Assembly (NCBI RefSeq): GCF_022682495.2
Contig: NC_071389.1
Span: 104,573,951 to 104,637,950, forward strand
Origin: Desmodus rotundus
Lineage: Eukaryota > Chordata > Mammalia > Chiroptera > Phyllostomidae
Reading direction: 5' to 3'
DNA length: 64,000 nucleotides
In this document: positions 43,985 through 54,581 of the stretch, one piece after another
Layout: every line of letters starts with the position of its first letter
Position numbering within the stretch: the first letter of the stretch is position 1
Made by a program: the position numbers and the translations under genes
Notes under the pieces: model-generated
The model's database searches: none
Told to the model about the DNA's origin: nothing
Seen by the model: only the letters and a program-made list of their open reading frames with translations

Positions 43985-44032
43985 AAAAAAAAAAAAAAAG
44001 AAAGAAAGAAAGAAAGAAAGAAAAAGAAAAAA
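43985..44032. repeat. (GAAA)n microsatellite
   Basis: A pure A-run of about 15 followed by about seven GAAA units and A-rich sequence, within L1 ORF1. Confidence 0.9.
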
Positions 44033-44181
44033 GGCTGAAGTAGTTCATTACCAGCAAACCAGCATTGCAAGAAATGTTAAAAGGTCTGCTCTTAGAATAA
44101 GAAAAAGAAACAGAGAGAGAGAGTCAGAAACATAGACATGAAGAAAAATGGCAATAAATAAGTTATTTAATTGAATAAATA

Positions 44182-44210
44182 AATCATTCAATTAAATGAA
44201 TTGAATGATT
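44182..44210. repeat. Perfect 12-bp inverted repeat at the ORF2 start
   Basis: AATCATTCAATT (44182-44193), loop AAATG, AATTGAATGATT (44199-44210). The right arm aligns with ordinary L1 ORF2 text ('aaatggattgaatgctccaat'). The left arm replaces L1 sequence, which fits a snap-back copying error. Confidence 0.8.
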
Positions 44211-44455
44211 CAATAAAAAAACATAGGGTAGCTGAATGAATAAGAGAACATAACCTATATACACGATGTCTAGAAGAGATTTACCTCAGAACAAGACTCA
44301 CAGAGGCTGAAAGTGAGGGGATGTACAAAAATATTCCATGTAAATGGAAATGATAAAGAGCTAGGGTAGCAATACATTTATCTGACAAAATAGACTTCAG
44401 AATAAAGGCCATACTATAGGAGAGATAAAGAAGATCACTAGGTTATTCTAAAGGG

Positions 44456-44503
44456 ATTGATCCAAAAAATTTTGGATATATTGATCCAAAAAAATTTGGA
44501 TAT
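44456..44503. repeat. 24-bp tandem duplication
   Basis: Two adjacent units of ATTGATCCAAAAAATTTTGG-AT-type sequence differ by one base. Each unit itself contains the palindromic core ATCCAAAA-TTTTGGAT. Confidence 0.85.
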
Positions 44504-45293
44504 AACACTTGTAAACATATATATATATTTGCACCCAATATAGGAGCACAATAAGTATATAAAGAAAATCTTGATGGAATTTAAGGGAGAGATTGACAGC
44601 AATACAATTATAGTAGGCAATTTTAATACACCACTCTCACTAATGGATAAATCATCCAGACAAAACATCAGTAAGGAAATAGCAGCCTTAAGTGATATGT
44701 TAGATCAGATGAGTTTAATTGATATTTATAGAACATTCCATCCCAAAGCAGCAGAATATATATTCTTATGCAGTGCATATGCTACATTCTCAAAGTCCTA
44801 AAAAATTCAAGATAATTGAAATCATATCAAGCAATTTCTTGGATTACAGTGGCATGAAACTGGAAATCAACTACAATAATAAAACTCACAAACGTTCTAA
44901 CAAATGGAGGCTTAATAGCATGTTATTAAACAATGAATGGGTTATAAATGAAACCAAAGAAGAAATTAAAAATTACCTGGAAACAAATGAAAATGAACAC
45001 ACAACAACCCAAATCTATGGAAGGAATTCATAGCATTACCTTAAGAAGCAAGAAAAATCTCAAAAATCTCAAACAATCTAACCTTATACCTAAAAGAACT
45101 TAAAAAACAAATCAACAATGACAAACAAAGCCCAGGTAAGTAGAAGTAAGGAAATAATAAATGTCGGAGCAGAAATAAATATTATAGAGCCTAAAAACAT
45201 GTGAAAGATCAATGAAACCAAGAGCCAGCTCTTCAAAAAGATAAAAAAGATTGATGAACTATTAACCAGACTCATCAAGAAAAAAAGAGAGAG

Positions 45294-45504
45294 GCCCTGA
45301 CTGATGTGGCTCAGCTGGTTGGGCATCATCCTGAAAAGTGAAAGGTCACCAGTTTGATTCCTACTTAGGGCACATGCCTAGGTAGCAAGTTCAGTCCCCA
45401 GTCCAGGGATATATGAGAGGCAACTGATTGAGATTTCTCTCTCACATCAATGTTTCTCTCTTTCTCTCTACCTCCTTCCCCCCCCTCTAAAAATAAATAA
45501 AAAT
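45294..45504 (+). mobile_element. VES-type tRNA-derived SINE
   Basis: The head GCCCTGACTGATGTGGCTCAG, a B-box-like 'ccagtttgattcctacttagggcac', a second 'agttcagtccccagtcc' block, a CT-rich stretch and 'aaaaataaataaaaatga'. It is inserted in L1 ORF2, and its tail is directly joined to a mariner-type end. Confidence 0.85.
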
Positions 45505-46045
45505 GAGGGGGAACCCTAAAAAACCTGGAGTTATCTTCTGGAGGGCAGGCCCTTGTAGTACAGCCCACCCTCCACCCCAGTTGAGTGTTCTGGGAAGCCA
45601 TCTGTACCCATGTACCAGCTGGCATTGTTGTGAGTGGCTGTGTATGGCTTCAGTGAATTTTTTTAAAGACTCTTTCAGTGTGTATGTCCATTTCATGATG
45701 GGTGATTTATGAGCATATCTGCCCACACTGTACTGAATGTTCAGCAGTTTTTGACCAAAAATGGCATAACACCCATGCCACACCCTCTCTATTCTCACAA
45801 TATCTCTCCAAGCGACTTTTTTTTTGTTTCCCTCAATGAAAAAGTCCTCAAAGGGAAACATTTTGCCAAAGTAGAAGAGGTGGAAAAAAAAAGTAGAAGC
45901 CCTAAAAGGCATCAAAAATGATGAGTTCAAAAACTCTTTTGAGCAGGGGGGGGAAAGTTTCAATGGGTCTTTTGCATCAAATGGAGAGTATTTTGAAAGT
46001 GATCGAAGTTTAAACATGTAAGAATAAATACACATTTCTTCTGAA
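45505..46045 (+). mobile_element. Mariner-type element, 3' end lost
   Basis: The 5' end GAGGGGGAACCCTAAAAAAC matches the terminal repeat of the copy at 63401. The transposase C-terminal part is readable at 45709-45921 ('PHPLYSHNISPSDFFF', 'LKGKHFAKVEEVE') and continues in another frame ('FKNSFEQ', 'YFESDRSLNM'-like). The right terminal repeat is missing where the next L1 begins. The copy is internally shortened and frameshifted. Confidence 0.8.
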
Positions 46046-46067
46046 AAAATACAAAGAAGCAGCCAAA

Positions 46068-46971
46068 ATGGGAAGACAAAGAACAGATCTCAAATGAAAG
46101 AACAAGAGAATTCTCCAGAAAAATTAGATGAAATGGAGGCAAGCAATTTATCAGATAGAAAGTTTAGAGTAATGATTTTAGGGATACTCAAAAGCATGGA
46201 AAAAGACATAGAAACCATTAAAAAAGACCAGTTAGAAATAGAAAATGAAATACCTGAAATAAATAATACACTGGAAGGAATAAACAGTGGGTTAGATGAG
46301 GCAGGCGTTTGCATTAGTGATTTGGAAGACAAAATAGAAAAAAAACACCCAGGCAGAGCACCAAAAAGAAAACAGAATTTTAAAAAATGAGGATAGCTTA
46401 GAAACATTTTGGACAATATGGAGTGAAACATCTGCATCATGGGAATACCAGAAGGAGAAGAGAGCAAGCAAGGGATTGAGAACCTATTTGAAGAAATAAT
46501 GACTGAAAACTTCCTCAATCTGGTGAAGGAAAAAGACACACAAGTCCAGGAAGCTCAGAGAGTCCCAAACAGGTTGGACCCAAAGAGGCCTACATTGAGA
46601 CACACTGTAATTAAAATGACAAAGCTTAAAGACAAGGAGAGAATCCTAAAAGCTACAAGAGAAAAGCAGGTAGTTACATACAAGGGAGCACCAATTAGAC
46701 TGTCATCTGATACCTCAATAGAAACATTTCAGGCAGAAGGAAGTGGAATGAAATATTCAAGGTGATGAAAAGCAAGGACCTAAAACCAAGGCTACTTTAC
46801 CCAACAAGGCTATCACTGAAAATCGAAGGAGAAATAAGGAGCTTCCCAGACAAGAAAGAGTTAAAAGGGTTAGTTAACATGAAACTTGTACTGGAACACA
46901 TGTTAAAGGACTTGCAAAAAGAAGAAGAAGGGGAGGAGGAAATAAAAAATAAACAGACGAAAACAGTCTAA
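46068..46971 (+). pseudogene. L1 ORF1, broken
   Basis: The start ATGGGAAGACAAAG lies at 46068 and the stop at 46969-46971, about 300 codons, a normal L1 ORF1 length. The coiled-coil part is open at 46094-46390 ('EKDIETIKKDQLEIENEIPE'). A stop follows at about 46388. The RNA-recognition core is open at 46439-46765 ('MGIPEGEESKQGIENLFEE', 'LRHTVIKMTKLKDKERILK'). The C-terminal domain is in another frame from 46762 ('LLYPTRLSLKIEGEIRSFPD'). At least two frameshifts or stops separate the blocks. Confidence 0.85.
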
Positions 46972-46978
46972 CAATAAA

Positions 46979-49900
46979 ATGGCACTACATACATATCTAT
47001 CAATAATCATCTTAAATGTAAATGGCTTAAATGCCCTAATCAAAAGACATAGGGTAGCTAAATGGATAAGAAAATAAGACCCATATATATGCTGTTTCCA
47101 AGAGACCCATCTCAGATCAAAGAGATACAGACTAGAAGTAAAGAGATGGAAAAAGATATTTAATACAAATCGAAAAGAAAAAAAGCTGGGGTAGCAGTAC
47201 AAAATATACTTTAAACAAAATATACTTTAAAACCAAGGCTATAGTAAGAGATAAAGAAGGACACTACATAATGATAAAGGGAACAATCCAACAAGCAGAT
47301 ATAACTCTAGTAAATATTTACAAATCTAACATACAAGCACCTAAATATGTAAAGTAAATCTTGCTAGATATAAAGGAAGAGATTGACAGAAATACAGTCA
47401 TAGTCAGGGATTTTAACACTCCATCAACTTCAATGGATAGATCTTCCAGACAGAAAATCAACAAGGAGACAGCAGCTTTAAATGACACACAAGACCAAAT
47501 AGATCTAATTGACATCTTCAGAGCATTTTATCTCAAAGCAGCAGAATACACATACTTTTCAAGAGCACATGAAATGTTTTCTAGAGGCATACAACTGTAA
47601 TTGAATAACAATAAAAATGTAAAAAAATGTTTTCTAGGATAGACCACATGTCTCAAAACAAAACAAGTCTCAATAAATTTATGAAGATTGAAATCATATC
47701 AAATACATCTTCTTTGACCACAATGGTATGAAGCTAGAAATCAATCACAGGAAGAACATTGAAAAACACACAAAGATATGGTAGCTAAATACTTATGTTA
47801 TTAAACAATGAGTGGGTCAACAAATGAGAACAAGCAAGAAATCAAAAGATACCTTGAAACAAATGAAAATGAGGATTACACAACAATTCAAAACCTGTGG
47901 GACACTAGTGAAGCAGTACTAAGGGAGAAATTCACAGCATGACAGGCCTATCTCAAAAAGCAAGAAAAAGCTCAAATAAACAATCTAAGGATTGTTTATT
48001 ACACAATCCATGAATCACACTTGAAGGAACTTGAAAAAGAACAACAAACAAAGCCCAAAGTAAGTAGACAGAAGGAAAAAATAAAGATCAGAGCAGAATT
48101 AATGAAATAGAGTCTGAAAAAAATACAAAAGATCAATGAATCCAAGAGCTGGTTATTTGAAAAGATAAACAAGATTGACAAAACTTTAACCAGGCTTATT
48201 AAGAAAAAAGAGAAAGGACCCAAATAAATAAAATCAGAAATGAAAGAGGAGAAATAACAACTGACACCAAAGAAATACAAAGGATTAAAGGAAAATATGA
48301 ACAAATATATGCCAACAAACTGGACAACCTGGATGACATCAACAAATTCTGAGAACATGCAATCTTCCAAAATTAAATCAGGAAGAACCAGAGAATCTGA
48401 ATAAACAGATTAAACCTAGTGAAACTGAAGCAGTAATTAAAAAAAACCAAAAACCCACCACCACCAACAACAAAAAGCTCAGGACCGTATGGCTTCACAG
48501 GGGAATTTTACAAACATTCCAAGAAGAACTAACACCTCTGCTTCTCAAACTATTTCATAGAATTCAAGAGGAGGGGAAGCTCCCAAACTCATTTTATAGG
48601 GCCAGCATTATACTAATTCCAAAACCAGATAAAGACACTACAAAGAAAGAAAATTATAGACCAATATCTCTAAGATGCTAAAATAGATGATAAGTCCTCG
48701 ACAAAATATTAGAAAACCAAATAGAGCAATGCATTAAAAAGATCATGCACCATGATCAAGTGAGATTTATTCCAGGAATGCAAGATTGGTACAATGTTCA
48801 AAAATTAATAAATGTGATTCACCACATAAACAAAATAAAGGATAAAAACCACATGATCTTATCAGTAGATGCAGAAAAAGCATGTGTTAAAATCCAGCAC
48901 CCATTTATGACCAAAACTCTCATCAAAGTGGAAATTGAGGGAACATATCTAAACATAATAAAGGCCACATATGACAAACCCACTGCTAGCATCATACTCA
49001 ATAGGCAAAAAGTGAAAGTGTTCCCCTTAAGATCAGGAACAAGACAGAGATGTCCATTTTCACCTCTCTTATTCAGCATAGTACTGGAAGTCATAGACAC
49101 AGCAATCAGACATGAAGAAGAAATAAAAGGCATCCAAATTAGAAAGGAAGTAGCAAGAATGTTTTATTCACAGATGACATGATTCTGTACATAGAGAGCC
49201 CCAAAGATTCCACCAAGAGACTACTAGAACTGATAAATGAATTCAGCAAAGGAACAGGATACAAAATTAATATGCAGAAATCAATTGTATTTTTATATGC
49301 CAATAATGAACTAACAGAAAGGGAAATCAAGAAAACAATCCCATTCACAATTGCTACAGAAAGCATAAAGTACTAGGAATAAACATAACCAAGAATGTAA
49401 AAGACCTGTACTCGGAAAACTGTAAGACACTGAAGAAAGAAATTGAAGAATATACAAATAAGTGGAAGTACATTCCATGATCATGGATAGGAAGAATTAA
49501 CATGAATAAAATGTTTATACTACCCAAAGCAATGTATAGATTCAACACAATTCATGTCAAGAGTTCAATGACATATTTCACAGAACTGGAGTAAATATTT
49601 CAAAAATTTATAGGGAACCACAAAAGGCCCTGCATAGCAATAGTGATCCTGAGAAAGAAGGACAAAGTTAGAGGAATCACCCTACCTAATATCAAACTGT
49701 ACCATAAGGCCATAGTAATCAAAGCACCATGGTACTGGCATAAAGCAGACACATAGATCAATGGACCAGAATAGACAGCCCAGAAATAAACCCACACCTT
49801 TATAATCAATTGACATTCTACAGAGGAAGCAAGCACATACAATGGGCTAAAGATAATTTATTTAATAAGTGGTGTGTGAAAAAATTGGACAGATATGTGC

Positions 49901-50896
49901 AGAAAAATGAAACTAGACCATCTTCTTATATCACACACAAGAATAAATCCAAAATTAATCAAAGACTTAAATGTTAGACCTGAAATCATAAAAATCCTAG
50001 AAGAAAGCATAGGCAGCAAAATCATGGACATTACTTACAGCAATTTTTTAATCAGATATACCTCCCCCGGCAAGAGAAACAAAAGAAAAAAAAATAAACA
50101 AATGGCACTACATTAAACTAAAAAGTTTTTGCATATTAAAGAAATCATCAACAAAATAAAAAGACAACCCACAGAGTGGGAGAACATATTTGCCAATACA
50201 TCTGATAAGGGATTAATATCCAAAATGTATAAAGAACTTACAAAACTCAACACCAAAAAACCCCAAACAATCCAATTAAAAAATGGACAAAGAATCTGAA
50301 TAGACGCTTCTCCTAGGAGGACATCCAGATGACCAATAGACATATGAAAAGATGCTCAACATCACTAATCATCAGAGAAACGAAAATTAAAACCACAATG
50401 AGATACCATCTCACACCTGTCAGAATGGTTATCATCAATAAACCAACAAACAAAAAGTGCTGGTAAGGATGTGGAGAAAGGGGAGCTCTTTTGCACTGTT
50501 GATGGGAATGCAGACTGGCTCAACCACTGTGGAAGCAGTATGTGGAGACCTCAAAAAATTAAAAATGGATCTGTGTTTTGACCCAGCAATCACACTTCTG
50601 GGACTATATCCAAAGGAACCCAAAACACCTATTAGAAAGAATATAAGCACCCTATATTCATTGCAGAGTTATTTACAATTACCAAAATATAGAAGCAGCC
50701 CAAGTATCTAACAATTGATGAGTAGATGGAACTACTATGGGACATTTACACAATGGAATTCTATGTGTCTATAAAAAAGAAGAAACTGTTCCCCTTTGCA
50801 ATAGCATGGATGGACCTGGAGAATATTATGCTAAGTAAAATAAGCCAGACAGAGAAAGACAAATACCATATGATCTCACTCATATGTGGAATCTAA
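46979..50896 (+). pseudogene. L1 ORF2, near full length, broken
   Basis: The ATG lies at 46979 and the stop at 50894-50896, close to the usual 3.8 kb. The endonuclease keeps 'ETHL' (about 47105) and 'RDFNTPSTSMDR' (about 47405), but the SDH motif has become FDH near 47715. The reverse transcriptase keeps 'RPISL' (about 48660), '[14 protein letters not shown]' (48745 block), '[15 protein letters not shown]', and a catalytic FTDD (FADD with A to T) near 49170. The C-terminal region shows 'DLCFDPAITLLGLYPKE' (50560-50610) and ends 'DKYHMISLICGI'. Many stops and frameshifts prevent function. Confidence 0.9.
47572..47637 (+). mobile_element. 40-bp L1 3'-end micro-insertion with 13-bp TSD
   Basis: The perfect duplication AAATGTTTTCTAG (47572-47584 and 47625-47637) flanks 40 bp that read ACAACTGTAATTGAATAACA plus an A-rich tail. 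This is the extreme 3' terminus of the local L1 family. It sits in ORF2 of the older L1, so the host copy is older than this event. Confidence 0.92.
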
Positions 50897-51157
50897 TGAA
50901 CAAAATAAACTAATGAACAAAATAAAACCAGAGACATGGATACGTGGAACAGACTGATAGATCTGAGAGGCTAGGGGGGTGGGGAGGTCTGGAAGAGATT
51001 AACTAAAGGACATATATGAATATATGCAAAGCCCATGAACACAGACAACAATGTGTTGAAGGCTGGGGTGGGGGGCAGGGGCTTGATGGAGGGGGGAAGG
51101 AAGGGAAAATGGGGGACATCTTAATGGTGTCAAGATTTTTTTTAAATGGGAAAAAAA

Positions 51158-51697
51158 TTACTCTACCCAGCAAAGCTATCATTTATAATTGGAGGATATA
51201 TAAAGAGCTTCCCAGATAAGAAAAAAGCTAAAGAAGTTCATTACCACCAAACTAATGTTACCTGAAAAGTTAAATTATCTTCTTTAAGAAAAAGTAGAAA
51301 AGAAAAACATAAAAAATATGAACAATAAAATGACAATAAATACATGTACATATATATCAACAATGAACCTAAAAAACAAAATAAGTAAACAAGCAGACTT
51401 ATAAATACAGAGAACATTTCGATGGTTGCCAGATGGGAGGAGATTTAGGGGGTTTGGTGGAAAAGGTGAAAGGATTAAGAAGTACAAATTGGTAGTTACA
51501 GAATAGTCATGGGGATGTAAAGTACAGCATAGGGAATATAGTCAATAATATTCTATTGTAATATCTACATATGGTGCCAGAGGGTGTGAGATTTATCGGG
51601 ATGATCACTTAGTAAGTTATGTAATGTCTTGTCACTGGGGTATACACCTGAAACTGATATAATATTGTATGTTGACTAGTTGAAAAATAAAAAAATG
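51158..51697 (+). mobile_element. HAL1: Older HAL1 3' half (ORF1 C-terminus joined to 3'UTR)
   Basis: It begins in the ORF1 C-terminal domain ('YPAKLSF'-type text, 'SFPDKK'), passes the ORF1 stop and has a few codons at the ORF2 start ('ATGACAATAAATACATG'). It then goes straight to a purine-rich 3'UTR and the tail 'gatataatattgtatgttgactagttgaaaaataaa'. The join 'AACCTAAAAAACAAAATAAG' aligns with 'ACCTAAAACAAAAACAAAAC' of the antisense HAL1 at 40.5 kb, so both seem to have lost ORF2 at about the same place. It is 5' truncated. Confidence 0.75.
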
Positions 51698-54567
51698 ATT
51701 TAGAAAACAACTGTAAAGGAATGGCTTTGGAATAAGCTGACAGAGTTTCTCAGTAACACTCATTGTAGATTATTACCCTTTTCCTGCCTATGAATAAGTT
51801 CACATATAGCACATAACTTGAGGCTTTTAAGGGAATATTTTTGCAGTGGCCTTCAAAGGCAGAGAGGAAGAGGATCAATATATATTTTTAATTTCTTGTA
51901 TTTTATGAATTTACATAAAAAGAAATTAAGAGTAGAAATATGTACAAAAATATTACAGATACATTCTGTTTTGCCTATGTGCTTAGGACAGAAAACGTCT
52001 CAGGCAAGGTGTGAATAAGAAAGAGACAGAGGGTGCAGGGGGGGGGAGAGGACCCTCAATTGTCACCCTTGTCCTGCTATAGGCAAATGACTAGCCATCC
52101 AGTGTCCACTGGCTGGACTATAATTGAACAAAAAAAAAAGGATAATAAAAACCAGGAGACAAATGAGGAAGAGGATCTTGCTCCAAATCAGAAGAGACTC
52201 TTCCTTGGCCACTTGCGTCATAGGGTTACTAATTCCTTGTTATTTCTTAAGGAGAAAGTGGTAATTAACAAGACTGCTTTGTAGCTAAACTTGCACATTA
52301 ATTGTGCTCTTCTGAATTATATTCTCCATCAGGAGGCTGTGTAGTGATTATTAGACAATGTAGCTTCAATTTAACAATTCCCTTGTTAAATACTTAATTA
52401 GTCCTTATAACCCCCTAAATTAAAAGAGAACCTTTTCAGGTAGAATTAATGTGTTAAATAATCCAGGTGAACCCAATTAGCAATCCCGGTACACATAAAG
52501 AGTATAACAAAGCATTGGCATCTCTTGGAGAAAAGAAGCCTACCTATACTTTGATGTGCTAACTGCAATGCCAGTGTTTGCAAAGGAGTGATCATGGGAC
52601 AGGTTCCTCAGGTTGCCTGGGGTGCAGAGTCTCACATTCTGTCCTGGAGTGTGGAGTCCTAGGATGTTTTTTTTTTTTTTTTAAACATCACTGGAAGTGG
52701 GTCTCTGAAACTCAGTGCTTGTACAAATGTGACAGCTAAGGCTGGGGGGTTGTTACACTGAAGGCCAAAGGCTGGTAAGGATCAGGGCTGTGACTTGAAC
52801 GTGGGTCTGCTAACCCCTAAATGGAGCCTCCTTGCCACTCTCCTGCCCATCCTGCCCTAACTTTTTACATCAGCACAGCTCCTTATTCCACAGTTCCTGA
52901 CCTTTGGTGTGTATGGCCTTGCATCAAGCAAAAGCTGAGCAATAAAATCTACCTTCTTTGCTGAGCTTCTGGGTGCAGATGAGCTATTGGGAGCTAACCC
53001 TGAATATGTTCCCCACAACATATATTCTCCATAGGCAGAGGAAAGATTAGTATTATTTTTTTTCATTAAACATTCAGCTCTCCACGGAACATGAATAGAG
53101 AAAAGCCACTGTCAGCAGAGAGCAGACACTGGATAAGCACCGAGAGCTAGGTTCTGCCTGTTTGAGAAAGGGCCCCAATGCAGCCCCACCACAGAGCAGA
53201 GGCTGGTCCCCTCAGGAAGCTGTGAGCCCTGACAGGAGTGGGGACAAAGGCGCTCTCCCTGACACCAAGACTGTGATTTGAATCTTGCCCCTTTCCCATG
53301 GCCAGCAGGACTGCAGGTCGGGTATGCACTTTGGAACTGGATCTCCCACTGTGTAAAATCCCTGAGATGCTGATGTAAAATAATGGCCTAGATCTGAAGA
53401 CTCCAATGGGCTCTGGTGAGGCAGTTAAGGGACCACACATAGGGAAAGCAGTTTAAAATCAGGATGGTAAAAATTCTCAAAGAAATAACGGAAAGAAGAA
53501 CATCATTAATTAAGGATGGCAGTTTATAAACCCTCATTGACAACTTTAAATTCTGTTGAAATTATAAGATTGAAAAATATAGTCACTGAAAAAAAATTTT
53601 AAACTTTATAGGTTGAATAAAAGTAAACTGGAATCAGAGAGAGGCAGAATTAAATTTATCTTTTCCTCATCAAACATGTATTCTATTCGCACAGCACTTC
53701 ACTGGGCAAACAAAATAGCCAGATAGCACTGGTGAGAAAACGTGTCTAGCAAGTTTAATTTTTTTCAGTACATACTCAACAACTGGAAGTATAGGGTTGA
53801 GAAATGGGTGCACATAAAAAAACATGGAGAGTTATTTTTTATTTTCAGATAATTGTACCTGTGATTCCACTATTATTTCTCATGTAAAATAAGCACATTC
53901 ATTTTGCCCAACAAATGAATCACATGCTTACATGCTTACCAAGTGAGTAAACCAAACCATTTAGGATTCTCAAACGTATCCATGTGTATGCCTAAAAATT
54001 CAGGGCATGTATCATTATATAACTATGTACACAAAAACTAGTCTTAGTTGAATTTTACTTAGGGCATTATTTTCTAGGATAAAGAAGTGATATTTCAATA
54101 TCAGCTTATTTGAAAGCAGCATCCCAATTTTGTCTCTAAAATTCAGGTAACAGCCAATTCTGTCACTTCAAGTGAGAGTCTTTAAACTCTTTTATTACGT
54201 GTGGTCATATTTATTCACAATAAGATGAAGAAATGAATAAACATCTGTTGTGAGGCAGGGTTGGCTAGTACCTTCTGGAGGGCATATCTCAATAGCTTTA
54301 ACTTATGGGTGTCTGGTACGTCCCCTCCTCCCTCATAGCAAGCTCCGGGTAGCACTCAAGCAGGAAAGTTTCTTTTTCATTAGTGGTGCTGATTCAGCCT
54401 CTCAGTATGACTGGCTGGCGATATAATTACTTTTCACAGCTATCAGCAGCATGGATGCAATTGTGTGAAATTAAAATTTAGTTGGAAAACCTTTTCACAA
54501 GTCACAGGGATAACGTTGAACTAACTGACTTGGCTTAGGACCCGTCCGAGTGCAGGTTTGAACTTCT

Positions 54568-54581
54568 CCATTAGGGGGCAG
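54568..54581 (+). promoter_or_regulatory. CTCF-like motif, forward
   Basis: CCATTAGGGGGCAG matches the CTCF core CCASYAGRKGGCRS at all but one position. It is only a sequence match; occupancy is unknown. Confidence 0.45.

Larger units (their letters stand above)
42969..44100 (+). pseudogene. L1 ORF1, broken, start codon lost, foreign insert
   Basis: Alignment by eye with the ORF1 start at 46068 puts the start at 42969, where ATG has become ATT. The RNA-binding core can be followed at 43557-43751 ('RSDQGIANLFEEIM', 'ENFPNLVKEK'). A segment of about 210 bp at 43193-43402 has no counterpart in the other ORF1 copies. The frame contains stops throughout. It ends in 'ALQEMLKGLLLE'-like text. A (GAAA)n tract at 43985-44032 has expanded within the C-terminal part. 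Confidence 0.75.
39845..45290 (+). mobile_element. Composite older L1 (5'UTR, ORF1, part of ORF2) with nested insertions
   Basis: 39845-40227 is an L1 5'UTR ('cagagacacatcaaatttacaaataa', 'ggtaggaggggtagagacacag'). It is interrupted by the antisense HAL1 (40228-42116). It resumes in T-rich 5'UTR (42117-42182), is interrupted again by an out-of-place ORF2 block (42183-42503), then continues through T-rich 5'UTR and leader (42604-42968), ORF1 (42969-44100) and ORF2 (44148-45290). It ends exactly where a VES SINE begins. That all of this is one original element is an inference from orientation and order. Confidence 0.65.
44148..45290 (+). pseudogene. L1 ORF2 endonuclease region, broken
   Basis: It starts at the ATG at 44148. 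Endonuclease remnants are visible at 44571-44801 ('VGNFNTPLSLMDKSS', where the L1 'GDFNTPLS' core has lost its aspartate) and 44719-45033. Frameshifts and stops are frequent. The frame is cut at 45290 by the VES SINE; the reverse transcriptase part does not follow. Confidence 0.8.
46046..51140 (+). mobile_element. Near-complete L1 (ORF1, ORF2, 3'UTR), no 5'UTR
   Basis: It begins just before ORF1 and runs through ORF1 (46068-46971), ORF2 (46979-50896) and a 3'UTR with the usual purine-rich part (50975-51115). Both frames are broken by many stops and frameshifts, so it is older than the 28-33 kb copy. A 40-bp L1 micro-insertion lies at 47585-47624. No target-site duplication was found because both flanks are other transposons. 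Confidence 0.9.

Noticed and set aside
45487..46035. 182-codon minus-strand frame
   Set aside because: Antisense across the mariner relic and SINE tail, with no independent evidence.
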